From the NCBI GenBank assembly GCA_903908065.1, contig CAIVQO010000011.1:62001-126000 (forward strand): a stretch of 64,000 nucleotides of DNA. Reading direction: 5' to 3'. Below, in pieces: positions 1-8,601 of this stretch. The position numbers and the translations under genes were made by a program. Each line of letters opens with the position of its first letter. The first letter of the stretch is position 1. The notes beneath the pieces were generated by a model, which saw only the letters and a list, made by a program, of their open reading frames with translations, searched no databases and was not told the DNA's origin. The stretch is from an uncultured beta proteobacterium (lineage in GTDB: Bacteria > Pseudomonadota > Gammaproteobacteria > Burkholderiales > Rhodocyclaceae).

Positions 1-807
1 TGCGCGGGCAACTGCGGCCAGTTCCGACCATTCGCTGATTTGCTTGTCGTCGATCGCCAACACCCTGTCGCCGCTCCGGAATCCGGCGACATCGGCCACC
101 GACCCCGGCTGCACATTACCAACCACCGAGGGCAGACGCGGACGAAACAGCAGCAGGCCCAGCGGACGCAAGGGATCCTTCTCCAGTTCCTCGAGGTCGA
201 ATTGGTCAATGGCGATGCGAACCACGGACGTTTCACGCTGCAGGCTGACGACATCGAGTTCAACCACCTCCTTATCGAGGGCGTGGCGCATCACCTCCCA
301 CCGCAAATCCTGCCAGGTCTGGATCGGCGTGCCATTCACCGCGCGCACGGTACTGCCCTCGCTGATGCTGACCGCAGCTGCCGGGGTTCCGGCGGGAGGC
401 AGCGCCAGGCGTGGCTTCAACTCGGTAACGCCATGGATGAACAAAGCCCAGTACAACACGATCGCCAGCAGGAAGTTTGCGGCCGGTCCGGCGGCCACGA
501 TGAATGCACGGCGGCCAACCGACTGACGATTGAACGCGCGGTCGAGTTCGGCGGCCGGAACATCGCCCTCCCGTTCGTCGAGCATCTTGACGTAGCCACC
601 CAGCGGGAATACCGAAATCGCCCATTCCGTGCCGTCCGCACCCTTGCGCCGCATCCAGATGACCTTGCCAAAACCGAATGCGAATCGCAGCACCTTGACA
701 TTGCAGGCTCGCGCTGCGAGGTAATGCCCCATTTCGTGCACCACGACCAGGACGGCCAGCGCGACGATGAAGGCTCCGCCATACCAAGCCCAGAGCTGTG
801 GGTTCAT
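1..807 (-). CDS. rseP: RseP-type site-2 intramembrane metalloprotease (C-terminus cut by window edge)
   Basis: Inner-membrane zinc protease of the RseP/S2P family (M50). In E. coli it cleaves the anti-sigma factor RseA after DegS, releasing sigma-E. The first 269 codons are present and the rest lies beyond base 1. The N-terminus is a hydrophobic segment carrying the zinc site HEMGH, followed by the conserved membrane-loop stretch FGFGKV and the GPAANF segment. A PDZ-like region follows ([12 protein letters not shown]) and a second one begins near the edge. The distal metal ligand motif (LDGG type) is not in the window. The ATG at 807 overlaps the dxr stop as ATGA, so the two are translationally coupled. 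This is the usual last-but-one position in the rpsB-to-bamA block of proteobacteria. Confidence 0.93.
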   Translation of the reverse strand, partial: MNPQLWAWYGGAFIVALAVLVVVHEMGHYLAARACNVKVLRFAFGFGKVIWMRRKGADGTEWAISVFPLGGYVKMLDEREGDVPAAELDRAFNRQSVGRRAFIVAAGPAANFLLAIVLYWALFIHGVTELKPRLALPPAGTPAAAVSISEGSTVRAVNGTPIQTWQDLRWEVMRHALDKEVVELDVVSLQRETSVVRIAIDQFDLEELEKDPLRPLGLLLFRPRLPSVVGNVQPGSVADVAGFRSGDRVLAIDDKQISEWSELAAVARA

Positions 808-1982
808 CCGCTAAAACGTCGGGAGAGAAGTTCGCTCGCCTTGCTGCGACCTTGCCGATCAGCCTCGATCACCGCATCGAGGTCCGGCAGTTCCTGACGT
901 GGCACAGCATCGAGGGTCGCCGCAATCAGATCGGCAATGCCAAGGAAGGAGAGGCGCCGCTCCAGAAAGGCCGCCACCGCAATCTCGTTGGCCGCATTCA
1001 GTACGGCAGCAGCATTGCCCTCGGCGCGCAAGGCGCGGTAAGCGAGTTCCAGGCAGGGAAATCGAACCGGGTCGGGACGCTCGAAGTTCAATTGACCGAC
1101 AGCAAACAGATCAAGCGGCGAAACGCCGGAATCGATCCGCTGCGGCCAGTTCAAGGCATGGGCAATCGGCGTGCGCATGTCCGGATTCCCCAGTTGCGCG
1201 AGTACCGACCCGTCGATGTAGTCGACCAGGGAATGGATCACGCTTTGCGGATGGATCACCACCTCGATGCTGTCCGCCGGCGCATTGAACAACCAGTGCG
1301 CCTCGATCACCTCCAGCCCTTTGTTCATCATGGTCGCGGAATCGACCGAGATCTTGCGCCCCATCGACCAGTTGGGGTGGGCCACGGCCTGCTCGGGCGT
1401 CACGGTCTGCAGCTGCACATGGGGCGTCGTACGGAACGGACCACCGGAGGCTGTCAGCAGGATGCGACGCACGCCGCTATGGGGCATGTTACCCGCGTAG
1501 CCATGTGGCATGGACTGGAACACCGCGTTGTGTTCGCTGTCGATCGGCAGCAGGAGGGCACCCGAGCGCTGGACCTCGGCCATGAATACTGCGCCGGCCA
1601 TCACCAGCGCCTCCTTGTTGGCCAGCAACACGCGCTTCCCGGCACGCGCGGCCGCCAAGGTCGGTGCCAGGCCGGCCGCACCGACGATGGCGGCCATCAC
1701 GGCATCGGTATCGGGCAGCGAGGCAACGGTCTCTAGCGCCTGCGGACCATGGAGAATTTCGGTTCCAGGGGCATCGGCAAGCAGTCCGGCGAGGCGCTTC
1801 GCCTCCGCCGCCCCCGCCACCACTGCATAGGCCGGACGGAAGCGTCGGCACTGCTCGGCCAGCAGGTCCACTTGCCGATGACCACTCAGGGCAAGCACTT
1901 CGAAACGATCCGGATGGCGGGCGAGCACATCCAGGGTGCTGACACCGATCGATCCGGTTGAACCAAGGACGGTGATTTTCAT
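804..1982 (-). CDS. dxr: 1-deoxy-D-xylulose 5-phosphate reductoisomerase
   Basis: Second enzyme of the MEP isoprenoid pathway. It converts DXP to 2-C-methyl-D-erythritol 4-phosphate with NADPH and a divalent metal in the cytoplasm. The 392-aa length is normal. The N-terminal Rossmann motif GSTGSIG (residues 7-13) binds [15 protein letters not shown] and the metal/substrate segments [22 protein letters not shown] and IHPQSVIHS are intact. The start overlaps the cdsA stop by ATGA and the stop overlaps the rseP start by ATGA, so translation is coupled along cdsA-dxr-rseP. Its product feeds the undecaprenyl carrier made by UppS, encoded just upstream. Confidence 0.97.
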   Translation of the reverse strand: MKITVLGSTGSIGVSTLDVLARHPDRFEVLALSGHRQVDLLAEQCRRFRPAYAVVAGAAEAKRLAGLLADAPGTEILHGPQALETVASLPDTDAVMAAIVGAAGLAPTLAAARAGKRVLLANKEALVMAGAVFMAEVQRSGALLLPIDSEHNAVFQSMPHGYAGNMPHSGVRRILLTASGGPFRTTPHVQLQTVTPEQAVAHPNWSMGRKISVDSATMMNKGLEVIEAHWLFNAPADSIEVVIHPQSVIHSLVDYIDGSVLAQLGNPDMRTPIAHALNWPQRIDSGVSPLDLFAVGQLNFERPDPVRFPCLELAYRALRAEGNAAAVLNAANEIAVAAFLERRLSFLGIADLIAATLDAVPRQELPDLDAVIEADRQGRSKASELLSRRFSG

Positions 1983-2782
1983 GGGCGCAGCAAATACAGG
2001 ATCATGGCCGCCACGGGCAGGGTCGAGGTCAGGGCATCAATCCTGTCGAGCACGCCGCCGTGGCCGGGCAGCAACTGGCTGCTGTCCTTGATGCCCGCCT
2101 GCCGCTTGAGCAGCGATTCGAAAAGATCGCCCATCACGCTGACCGCGGTAAGCACCAGCAACAGGCAGGCCAGCACAGGCCAGGACAAGGGCAATTTGCT
2201 GCCAAGCGGGCTGAGCGAAAGTACCAGGCTGCCATAGATCAGGACACCGACCACCGCACCGGCCACGCCTTCCCAGGTCTTGCCGGGGCTGATGGTCGGC
2301 GCCAGCTTGCGGCGTCCGAAGGCGCGCCCGGCAAAGTAGGCGGCAATGTCGGCCACCCAAACCAGCGCCATGACAGCCAGCATCAACCAGGTGTCGACGG
2401 CATGCAGCGCCACCATCGCCGCCCAAGTCGGCAGTATCACCAGGGCGCCGAGCAGATAACCGAACATGTCATTGCCGGCCAGGGTCCATTTGTAACGGAA
2501 CCAGAGCGGCACCACCAGCAACCAGAACGCCGTGGCCAACCCCAGGAGCACAGGCACCAGTTGCGGCAGATTGACCGTCAATTGCCAGCAACAGATCAGG
2601 ATTGCTCCGCCAAACATGTAGCGAGCGGGCATGTCCTGCTTCATCAGACCCGCCCATTCCCAGGCCGCCAGGGCGGCGATTGCGGCAAACGCGAGGCGCG
2701 CGGCCAGGGGCGGCAGGGCAAACAGGATCAGGGCCAGCGCGGCAACCAGCACCAGGGCGGTAAGGATCCGCGTCTTAAGCAT
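1979..2782 (-). CDS. cdsA: Phosphatidate cytidylyltransferase (CDP-diacylglycerol synthase)
   Basis: Integral membrane enzyme making CDP-diacylglycerol from phosphatidate and CTP, the branch point to all bacterial phospholipids. The 267-aa product is almost entirely hydrophobic helices. It carries the family signature near the C-terminus ([10 protein letters not shown], then [12 protein letters not shown], then DRID). The ATG at 2782 (MLKTRIL) is chosen because it starts directly at the first membrane helix. An in-frame upstream extension would lie inside uppS coding sequence. The start overlaps the end of uppS by 8 bases and the stop overlaps the dxr start by ATGA. Confidence 0.96.
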   Translation of the reverse strand: MLKTRILTALVLVAALALILFALPPLAARLAFAAIAALAAWEWAGLMKQDMPARYMFGGAILICCWQLTVNLPQLVPVLLGLATAFWLLVVPLWFRYKWTLAGNDMFGYLLGALVILPTWAAMVALHAVDTWLMLAVMALVWVADIAAYFAGRAFGRRKLAPTISPGKTWEGVAGAVVGVLIYGSLVLSLSPLGSKLPLSWPVLACLLLVLTAVSVMGDLFESLLKRQAGIKDSSQLLPGHGGVLDRIDALTSTLPVAAMILYLLRP

Positions 2783-3581
2783 CGTGGCCGGTGGCCGGCA
2801 GCCCAAAAGTCGGCGCTGGCGACACGGCATTTTCCGTCAATTGTTCGCTGGTGCGGCCAAAACGGCGCTCCCGACGACGATAGGAAAGGATGGCGGCATC
2901 AAGCGCGTCGTCGTCGAAATCGGGCCACAGGGTATCGGTGAAGTACAGCTCGCTGTAGGCAAGTTGCCAGAGCAGGAAGTTGCTGATCCGTTGCTCGCCG
3001 CCGGTCCGGATGAAGAGATCGGGCTCCGGCGCATACGCCATCGCGAGATGCGGTGCCAGATCGGCCTCGCCGAATGCGCCAACCTTTTCCGGATGTGCCA
3101 ACGCCAGTTGGTTCATGGCCTGCAGGATGTCCCAGCGGCCACCATAGTTGGCGGCGATGGTCAGCGTCAGGCGATGGTTGTTCGCCGTCAAGGCCTCGCC
3201 TTCGCGAATTAACGCCACCAGCCGGGGTTCGAAGGCCGACAGGTCGCCAACGACCTTCAGCCTTACCGAATTGGCGTGCAGTTTGCCGATCTCGCTTTGC
3301 AGCGCACTGACGAACAGATTCAGCAGGAAGGAGACTTCCTCGACCGGGCGGCGCCAGTTTTCCGAGGAAAAGGCGAACAGGGTCAGGTACTCGACTCCGC
3401 GAGCGATGCAGGCTTTGACCATGGAACGCACGGTCTCCACGCCACGCTTGTGGCCGGCGACGCGCGGCATGAATCGCTTCTTGGCCCACCGCCCGTTGCC
3501 ATCCATGATAATGGCAAGGTGGCGGGGCACGGCCCCCACTTCCGGGATGGCCTGGGTCGAACTGGTGAATTTCCTTGGCAT
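2775..3581 (-). CDS. uppS: Isoprenyl transferase (undecaprenyl diphosphate synthase)
   Basis: cis-Prenyltransferase that elongates farnesyl diphosphate with isopentenyl diphosphate to the C55 lipid carrier for peptidoglycan and O-antigen synthesis. The 268-aa product carries MDGNGRWA (metal-binding Asp and P-loop-like region), [18 protein letters not shown], the FIRTGGE segment and the basic ERRFGRT. The roughly 20 residues after ERRFGRT are not conserved in the family. They are encoded partly by a copy of the dispersed palindrome described separately (2805-2833). The gene sits between frr and cdsA as in most betaproteobacteria. Confidence 0.96.
   Translation of the reverse strand: MPRKFTSSTQAIPEVGAVPRHLAIIMDGNGRWAKKRFMPRVAGHKRGVETVRSMVKACIARGVEYLTLFAFSSENWRRPVEEVSFLLNLFVSALQSEIGKLHANSVRLKVVGDLSAFEPRLVALIREGEALTANNHRLTLTIAANYGGRWDILQAMNQLALAHPEKVGAFGEADLAPHLAMAYAPEPDLFIRTGGEQRISNFLLWQLAYSELYFTDTLWPDFDDDALDAAILSYRRRERRFGRTSEQLTENAVSPAPTFGLPATGHDA
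2805..2833 (+). repeat. Dispersed palindromic element, copy 1
   Basis: The left arm AAAAGTCGGCG is followed by the 9-nt loop CTGGCGACA and a shortened right arm CGGCATTTT. The core AAAGTCGGCGCTGGCG (2806-2821) is identical to four other places in the window. The 22 bases 2807-2828 are identical to 17215-17236. The element lies in the non-conserved C-terminal tail of uppS. Confidence 0.7.
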
Positions 3582-3599
3582 TCCGTCCCCCCCTACTGA

Positions 3600-4157
3600 T
3601 CAGACGGCCATCAGATCCTTCTCTTTTTCCGCCAGCAGGCGATCGACCTCGGCGACATAGCGATCCGTCAGGCGCTGCATGTCATCCAGCGCCTTGCGCT
3701 CGTCGTCCTCGCCGATTTCCTTCTTTTTCAGCGCGTCCTTAAGGTGGGCGATGGCATCGCGACGCAGGTTGCGGATTGCGACTTTGGCGTTCTCGCCTTC
3801 GTGCTTGATCACCTTGATCAGGTCGCGGCGACGCTCTTCGGTCAGCGCCGGCATCGGCACGCGGATCAACTCGCCCTGGGAGGCCGGGTTCAAGCCTAGG
3901 TCCGAATCCCGGATCGCCTTTTCAACCTTGGCCACCATGGGCTTTTCCCAAGGCTGGACACCGATGGTGCGTGCATCTATGAGTGTGAGGTTGGCCACCT
4001 GGTTGATCGCCACCATGTTGCCGTAGTACTCGACCTGAACATGATCGAGGAGGCCCGTATGCGCCCGCCCGGTGCGGACTTTTGACAGATCCGCCTTCAG
4101 CGACTCCAGGCTTTTCTGCATCTTCTGTTCGGAAGTTTTTTTCAGCTCAGGAATCAT
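3600..4157 (-). CDS. frr: Ribosome recycling factor
   Basis: With EF-G it splits the post-termination ribosome. The 185-aa length is standard. The sequence is recognisable throughout ([13 protein letters not shown] near residue 20, [19 protein letters not shown], then the [15 protein letters not shown] segment and a C-terminal coiled coil). The ATG at 4157 (MIPELKK) gives the family N-terminus; an open frame continues upstream but overlaps pyrH. The start is 8 bases after the pyrH stop, in the pyrH-frr order typical of the operon. Confidence 0.97.
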   Translation of the reverse strand: MIPELKKTSEQKMQKSLESLKADLSKVRTGRAHTGLLDHVQVEYYGNMVAINQVANLTLIDARTIGVQPWEKPMVAKVEKAIRDSDLGLNPASQGELIRVPMPALTEERRRDLIKVIKHEGENAKVAIRNLRRDAIAHLKDALKKKEIGEDDERKALDDMQRLTDRYVAEVDRLLAEKEKDLMAV

Positions 4158-4165
4158 GCAGCCTC

Positions 4166-4882
4166 CTACACGTGAACCAGTGTGCCTTCGTCCTCCCCCA
4201 TCACCACGCGCTTGAGCGCGCCGGACTTGAAGATCGAAAACACGTTGATCGGCAATTTCTGGTCGCGGCACAGCGCGAACGCCGTGGCATCCATGACCGC
4301 CAGGTTGCGGCCGATCGCCTCGTCGAAACTGATGCGGGCGAAACGCGTCGCGCTCGGATCCTTCTTCGGATCGGCGGTGTAGATGCCATCGACCTTGGTC
4401 GCCTTGAGCACGATCTCGGCGCCGATTTCGGATCCGCGCAGCGCGGCAGCAGTATCAGTGGTGAAGAAGGGATTGCCTGTGCCGGCACCGAAAATCACGA
4501 CCTTGCCTTCCTCAAGATAGCGAATGGCCTTGCCGCGGATGTAGGGCTCGACCACCTGCTCGATGTTGAGCGCCGACTGCACGCGGGCGTTGATGCCTGC
4601 CTGGCGCATGGCATCGGAAAGCGCCATGGCATTCATCACCGTCGCCAGCATGCCCATGTAGTCGGCAGTGGCGCGATCCATGCCGGTGGCCGTCCCGGCC
4701 AGCCCACGGAAGATGTTGCCGCCGCCAATCACCACGCCGGTCTCAACGCCGAGATCAGTGACGGCCTTGATTTCGGCCACGATCGCACCCAGCACCGCCG
4801 TGTTGATGCCGTAGGCATCGTCCCCCATCAAGGCCTCGCCGGAGAGCTTGAGCAGGATGCGGCGGAACTTGGGTGCAACCAT
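4166..4882 (-). CDS. pyrH: UMP kinase
   Basis: Bacterial-type hexameric UMP kinase of the amino-acid kinase family, phosphorylating UMP to UDP with ATP. The 238-aa product shows the N-terminal KLSGEALMG, the [12 protein letters not shown] loop, [13 protein letters not shown] and [18 protein letters not shown]. All are characteristic of PyrH rather than of acetylglutamate or aspartate kinase. It starts 14 bases after the tsf stop. Confidence 0.97.
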   Translation of the reverse strand: MVAPKFRRILLKLSGEALMGDDAYGINTAVLGAIVAEIKAVTDLGVETGVVIGGGNIFRGLAGTATGMDRATADYMGMLATVMNAMALSDAMRQAGINARVQSALNIEQVVEPYIRGKAIRYLEEGKVVIFGAGTGNPFFTTDTAAALRGSEIGAEIVLKATKVDGIYTADPKKDPSATRFARISFDEAIGRNLAVMDATAFALCRDQKLPINVFSIFKSGALKRVVMGEDEGTLVHV

Positions 4883-4896
4883 GGCGCCCTCCCGGA

Positions 4897-5796
4897 TTAC
4901 TTGTTGCCGGCTGCGGCGGCAGCCTGGGCGGCCACCTCGGCGGCGAAGTCGCTTACCTTCTTCTCGATGCCTTCGCCGACGATGTAGAGGGTGAAGCCTG
5001 CCACCGACGCTGCCTTCTGCTTCAGCAGCTGTTCGATGGTCTGCTTGCCGTCCTCGGCCTTGACGAACACTTGCCCGAGCAGGGTCACGTCCTTGAGGTA
5101 CTTTTGCACCGTGCCTTCGGCAATCTTCTCCAGCATGGCTTCCGGCTTGCCTGCCTCGCGCGCTTTCTCGATGGCGATGCGGCGCTCGGTATCGAGCAAC
5201 TCGGCCGGTACCCCGGAGGAATCCAGCGCCTTGGGCTTCGATGCGGCAATGTGCATGGCGATGTCCTTGGCCAGCTGCTCATCGCCACCAACCACATCGA
5301 CCAGGACGCCAATCTTCGATCCACCGTGGATATAGGACGCCAGCTTGCCCTTGGCCTCGACGCGAACGAAGCGCCGAATGCTCATGTTCTCGCCGATCTT
5401 TCCCACCAGCGCGGTGCGCGTCGACTCGACGGTACCCTCGCCCAGCGGCAGCGCCGACAGCGCGGCCACGTCGGCCGGCGCCTTGTCGGCCACCAGCTTG
5501 GCGCAATCGGCAGCCAACTTGAGGAACTCGTCGTTCTTGGCAACGAAATCGGTTTCGCTGTTGATCTCGAAAATGCTGCCCAGCTTGCCATCGCCAGCGA
5601 CGTGAATCGCCACCACACCCTCGGCAGCAACGCGGGCGGCTGCCTTGGTCGCCTTGTTGCCCAGCTTGACGCGCAGGATTTCCTCGGCCTTGGCCATGTC
5701 GCCACCGGCTTCGGTCAGCGCCTTTTTGCACTCCATCATCGGCGCGTCGGTCTTCTCGCGCAGTTCCTTGACCATGCTTGCGGTAATTTCCGCCAT
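4897..5796 (-). CDS. tsf: Elongation factor Ts
   Basis: Guanine-nucleotide exchange factor for EF-Tu. The 299-aa product has the UBA-like N-terminal domain with [12 protein letters not shown], the core with [16 protein letters not shown], and an Ala-rich C-terminus. The ATG at 5796 (MAEITASMV) gives the conserved N-terminus and has a purine-rich GGAGTGAAGAGA upstream. The 92-base gap to rpsB holds no obvious gene; it is GC-rich without a clear terminator. Confidence 0.97.
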   Translation of the reverse strand: MAEITASMVKELREKTDAPMMECKKALTEAGGDMAKAEEILRVKLGNKATKAAARVAAEGVVAIHVAGDGKLGSIFEINSETDFVAKNDEFLKLAADCAKLVADKAPADVAALSALPLGEGTVESTRTALVGKIGENMSIRRFVRVEAKGKLASYIHGGSKIGVLVDVVGGDEQLAKDIAMHIAASKPKALDSSGVPAELLDTERRIAIEKAREAGKPEAMLEKIAEGTVQKYLKDVTLLGQVFVKAEDGKQTIEQLLKQKAASVAGFTLYIVGEGIEKKVSDFAAEVAAQAAAAAGNK

Positions 5797-5888
5797 TCTC
5801 TTCACTCCAAAACAGTACATCACTCGGGAACCGGCGCCGCGGGGCGCAACGCACCCGCTGGACCGGCCGCCCTCCCTGCGCGGACAAC

Positions 5889-6638
5889 TTACTCGGCGGC
5901 GTCCTCGACCTCGACGAACTCGTCGTCGCCGGCCAGCTGCTGCACCACTTCGTTGATCGACTGGCTCTTGCCTTCCAGGATCGCATCGGCCACGCCGCGC
6001 GCATAGAGGCGAATCGCACCGGACGAATCGTCGTTGCCCGGAATGACGTAGGCCACTCCTTCCGGCGAGTGGTTGGTATCAACCACGCCGATCACCGGGA
6101 TGCCCAGCTTGCCGGCCTCGGTAATCGCAATCTTGTGGTAACCGACGTCGATCACGAAAATTGCGTCGGGCAGACCGCCCATGTCCTTGATGCCGCCGAT
6201 GGACTTGCGCAGCTTGTCGATCTCGCGCTGACGGGTCAGGGCTTCCTTCTTGGAGAGCTTCTCCTGGCCGCCTTCCTCGATCGCCTGCTCAAGATCCTTG
6301 AGGCGCTTGACGGAAAGCTTCAGCGTCTTGAAGTTGGTCATCATGCCGCCCAGCCAGCGGTCATCGACATAGGGCATGCCGCAACGCTGTGCCTCTTCGG
6401 CAACAATTTCGCGCGCCTGGCGCTTGGTGCCGACGAACAGGATGGTGCCCTTCTTGGCCGCCATCTTGCGGACGAAGGCCATCGCCTCGTTGTACTTGGC
6501 GAGGGTCTTCTCGAGGTTGATGATGTGAATCTTGTTGCGATGGCCGAAAATGAACGGGGCCATCCTGGGGTTCCAGAAACGGGTCTGGTGGCCGAAATGA
6601 ACGCCGGCCTCCAGCATCTGGCGCATGGTAGTGCTCAT
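5889..6638 (-). CDS. rpsB: 30S ribosomal protein S2
   Basis: Small-subunit ribosomal protein needed for S1 binding. The 249-aa product begins with the family signature [20 protein letters not shown] and includes the [14 protein letters not shown] and [11 protein letters not shown] segments. It is the first gene of the rpsB-tsf-pyrH-frr-uppS-cdsA-dxr-rseP series on the minus strand. In many bacteria the rpsB leader binds S2 for autoregulation. The 5' leader here is about 110-130 bases and could do so, but no specific fold was verified. Confidence 0.98.
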   Translation of the reverse strand: MSTTMRQMLEAGVHFGHQTRFWNPRMAPFIFGHRNKIHIINLEKTLAKYNEAMAFVRKMAAKKGTILFVGTKRQAREIVAEEAQRCGMPYVDDRWLGGMMTNFKTLKLSVKRLKDLEQAIEEGGQEKLSKKEALTRQREIDKLRKSIGGIKDMGGLPDAIFVIDVGYHKIAITEAGKLGIPVIGVVDTNHSPEGVAYVIPGNDDSSGAIRLYARGVADAILEGKSQSINEVVQQLAGDDEFVEVEDAAE

Positions 6639-6762
6639 CGATTGTCTCCGATATGGGTTGAAACCGCCGCCCGGCCGTGCTGCTCAACGCGACTCGCGTT
6701 CAGCCACCCTATCGGCGCCGGGCGTGTGGATTTTGCCCGGGACCACCCCGGACAAGCTTGCG

Positions 6763-6792
6763 ATTATAGCCGAGCAGGCGCAATTGGCACAA
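6763..6792 (-). promoter_or_regulatory. Sigma-70 promoter for rpsB operon
   Basis: On the minus strand, -35 TTGTGC (6787-6792) and a perfect -10 TATAAT (6763-6768) are separated by 18 bases. Transcription would start about 6756, giving a leader of roughly 115 bases before the rpsB ATG. It is the only clear promoter in the gap between rpsB and the divergent cyclase-like gene. Confidence 0.75.
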
Positions 6793-6924
6793 GGCCTGCC
6801 TATGACCTGCTGCGACATTGCGGCAGGTCTTCGCCCGGTCGCTGCAAGCCTATGCGATAAGTAGTATCTTCCACATTCCGCGCGCATTTTTCCCAGACTC
6901 CCACTCAGCCGGAGCACACGATTC

Positions 6925-7683
6925 GTGAGCCTTTTGACCAAAAGCCGCCTTGCCGCGGATGCCGAAATCGACCATCAGTTTCGCAGCCACGCGCCGCTCG
7001 ACCGTTTCGATCCGACCCGAACCAATGTATCTCCCGCGATCCGCGAGGCCATCAGCGACACCGCACCAATCGAAGCCATCGTCCTGACCGTCGATATTCG
7101 ACGTTCCTCCTGCGTGCTGAAGGAATCCATCGAGATTCCCCAATACGCAAAAATCCTCGACGATTTCGTCGCCGAATTTCGTACCGTGTTGCATTATCAC
7201 GGAGGCTGGTTCGACAAGTTCACCGGCGACGGCTTCATTTGCTACTGGCTGGTGGAGCAATCGTTTTCCGAACGCATGGAGACGGTGCTGGACTTCTGCT
7301 GCTCGGTCATGAACAACTTTCGCAGTTATTACTACCCGGCCTTCGTCGGCAACATGCGCAACGAACCGGCGGGGATCGGCCTGTCGATCGGCGTGGATGC
7401 AGGTCCCTGCTACCTGACGCCAATTGTCGGCGACCTGACCATCATCGGTTCACCCATCGTCGGCTCGGTACGCATGTGCGACACCTGCCCCCCCTACCAT
7501 CTGCTGCTCAACGCCTATCCCGGCAGCCGATTGCGCGAAGGCATGACCAGCAGCAGCGGCCGGCTGTCGGACGACATTACCTACCAACTCCAGTCCAAAA
7601 CGGTCGCCACCAAGGAATACCCGGACGGGCAAACTGCCTATTCCGTGGAGTTTTTCCGCAAGGGCGAACGCCTGTTCTACTAG
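6925..7683 (+). CDS. Divergent class III nucleotidyl cyclase-like protein
   Basis: A 252-aa soluble protein with one class III adenylate/guanylate cyclase fold (about residues 50-190). Both metal-binding aspartates are recognisable, in LTVDIRRSS (Asp57) and FTGDGF (Asp102), along with the GLSIGVDAGPCY strand. The later catalytic segment is altered. Where active enzymes read G-D-x-V-N-x-A-x-R, this one reads GSPIVGSVR, so the base-selecting Asp is Ser and the transition-state Asn is Val, while the Arg (183) is kept. It may therefore be inactive, or use another substrate. No sensor or membrane domain is attached. It is transcribed divergently from rpsB and is followed 77 bases later by map. Confidence 0.72.
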   Translation: MSLLTKSRLAADAEIDHQFRSHAPLDRFDPTRTNVSPAIREAISDTAPIEAIVLTVDIRRSSCVLKESIEIPQYAKILDDFVAEFRTVLHYHGGWFDKFTGDGFICYWLVEQSFSERMETVLDFCCSVMNNFRSYYYPAFVGNMRNEPAGIGLSIGVDAGPCYLTPIVGDLTIIGSPIVGSVRMCDTCPPYHLLLNAYPGSRLREGMTSSSGRLSDDITYQLQSKTVATKEYPDGQTAYSVEFFRKGERLFY

Positions 7684-7760
7684 GCCTGGCCAGCCGACTC
7701 CTTGCCTGCCACCACTCCGGCGCAGGCTAGAATGCGGGTTCCCAACCGCTAGCCGCACTC

Positions 7761-8570
7761 ATGGCCATTTCCATCAAATCCGCCGACGACATCACCGCAA
7801 TGCGGACCGCCTGTCGCCTGGCTGCCGAGGTCCTCGACTACATCGAGCCATTCGTCAAACCGGGCGTCACTACGGCGGAACTTGATCGCCTGTGCCACGA
7901 CTACATGGTCGACGTCCAGGGCTGCATTCCTGCCCCTCTGAACTACGCCCCGCCCGGCTATGCCCCTTACCCGAAATCGATCTGTACCTCGGTGAATCAT
8001 CAGGTTTGCCATGGCGTGCCGAACGATCGCGCGCTCAAGAAGGGCGACATCGTCAACCTCGACATCACCACCATCAAGGATGGATGGCATGGCGATACCA
8101 GCCGCAGCTTTTGCGTCGGCGAAACGTCCATCATGGCGCGCCGGCTGGTGACCATCACGCACGAATGCATGTGGGCCGGCATTGCCCAGGTCAAGCCGGG
8201 CGTCCATCTCGGTGCAATCGGTGCCGCCATCCAGAAATATGCCGAGGGCGCCGGCTACTCGGTAGTCCGGGAATTCTGCGGTCACGGCATCGGCCGCAAC
8301 TTCCATGAAGAACCTCAGGTGCTCCATTACGGCAAGGCCGGCGATGGGCCGATCCTGCAACCGGGAATGGTGTTCACCATCGAGCCGATGATCAATGCGG
8401 GCAAGGCCGCAATCTCCGAACTGCCTGACGGCTGGACCATCGTCACCAAGGATCGCAGCCTGTCGGCGCAATGGGAACATACGGTTTGCGTCACCGAAAC
8501 CGGCGTGGAAGTCCTGACGCTTTCGGCCGGGGCCCCGCCCTGCCCCGAGCACATCAAGATAACGCCCTAG
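7761..8570 (+). CDS. map: Type I methionine aminopeptidase
   Basis: Removes the N-terminal Met from nascent proteins. The 269-aa pita-bread fold enzyme has all five metal ligands in recognisable motifs: NLDITTIKDGWHGDTSR (two Asp), the GHGIGRNFHEEP segment (His), FTIEPM (Glu) and QWEHTV (Glu). An upstream TAGAAT at 7728-7733 is -10 like, but no -35 at good spacing was found. The pair map-glnD is common in proteobacteria, where rpsB often lies divergent on the other side; here the cyclase-like gene is interposed. Confidence 0.97.
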   Translation: MAISIKSADDITAMRTACRLAAEVLDYIEPFVKPGVTTAELDRLCHDYMVDVQGCIPAPLNYAPPGYAPYPKSICTSVNHQVCHGVPNDRALKKGDIVNLDITTIKDGWHGDTSRSFCVGETSIMARRLVTITHECMWAGIAQVKPGVHLGAIGAAIQKYAEGAGYSVVREFCGHGIGRNFHEEPQVLHYGKAGDGPILQPGMVFTIEPMINAGKAAISELPDGWTIVTKDRSLSAQWEHTVCVTETGVEVLTLSAGAPPCPEHIKITP

Positions 8571-8601
8571 GGACCACCTCGGGACAAAGGTCGGCCATCG
8601 A

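Noticed and set aside
4873-6006. Open frame opposite tsf
   Set aside because: It covers tsf on the opposite strand and its composition reflects the complement of that gene.
7702-7733. Promoter for map using TTGCCT and TAGAAT
   Set aside because: The spacer is 20 bases, outside the usual range, so it was not called as a promoter.
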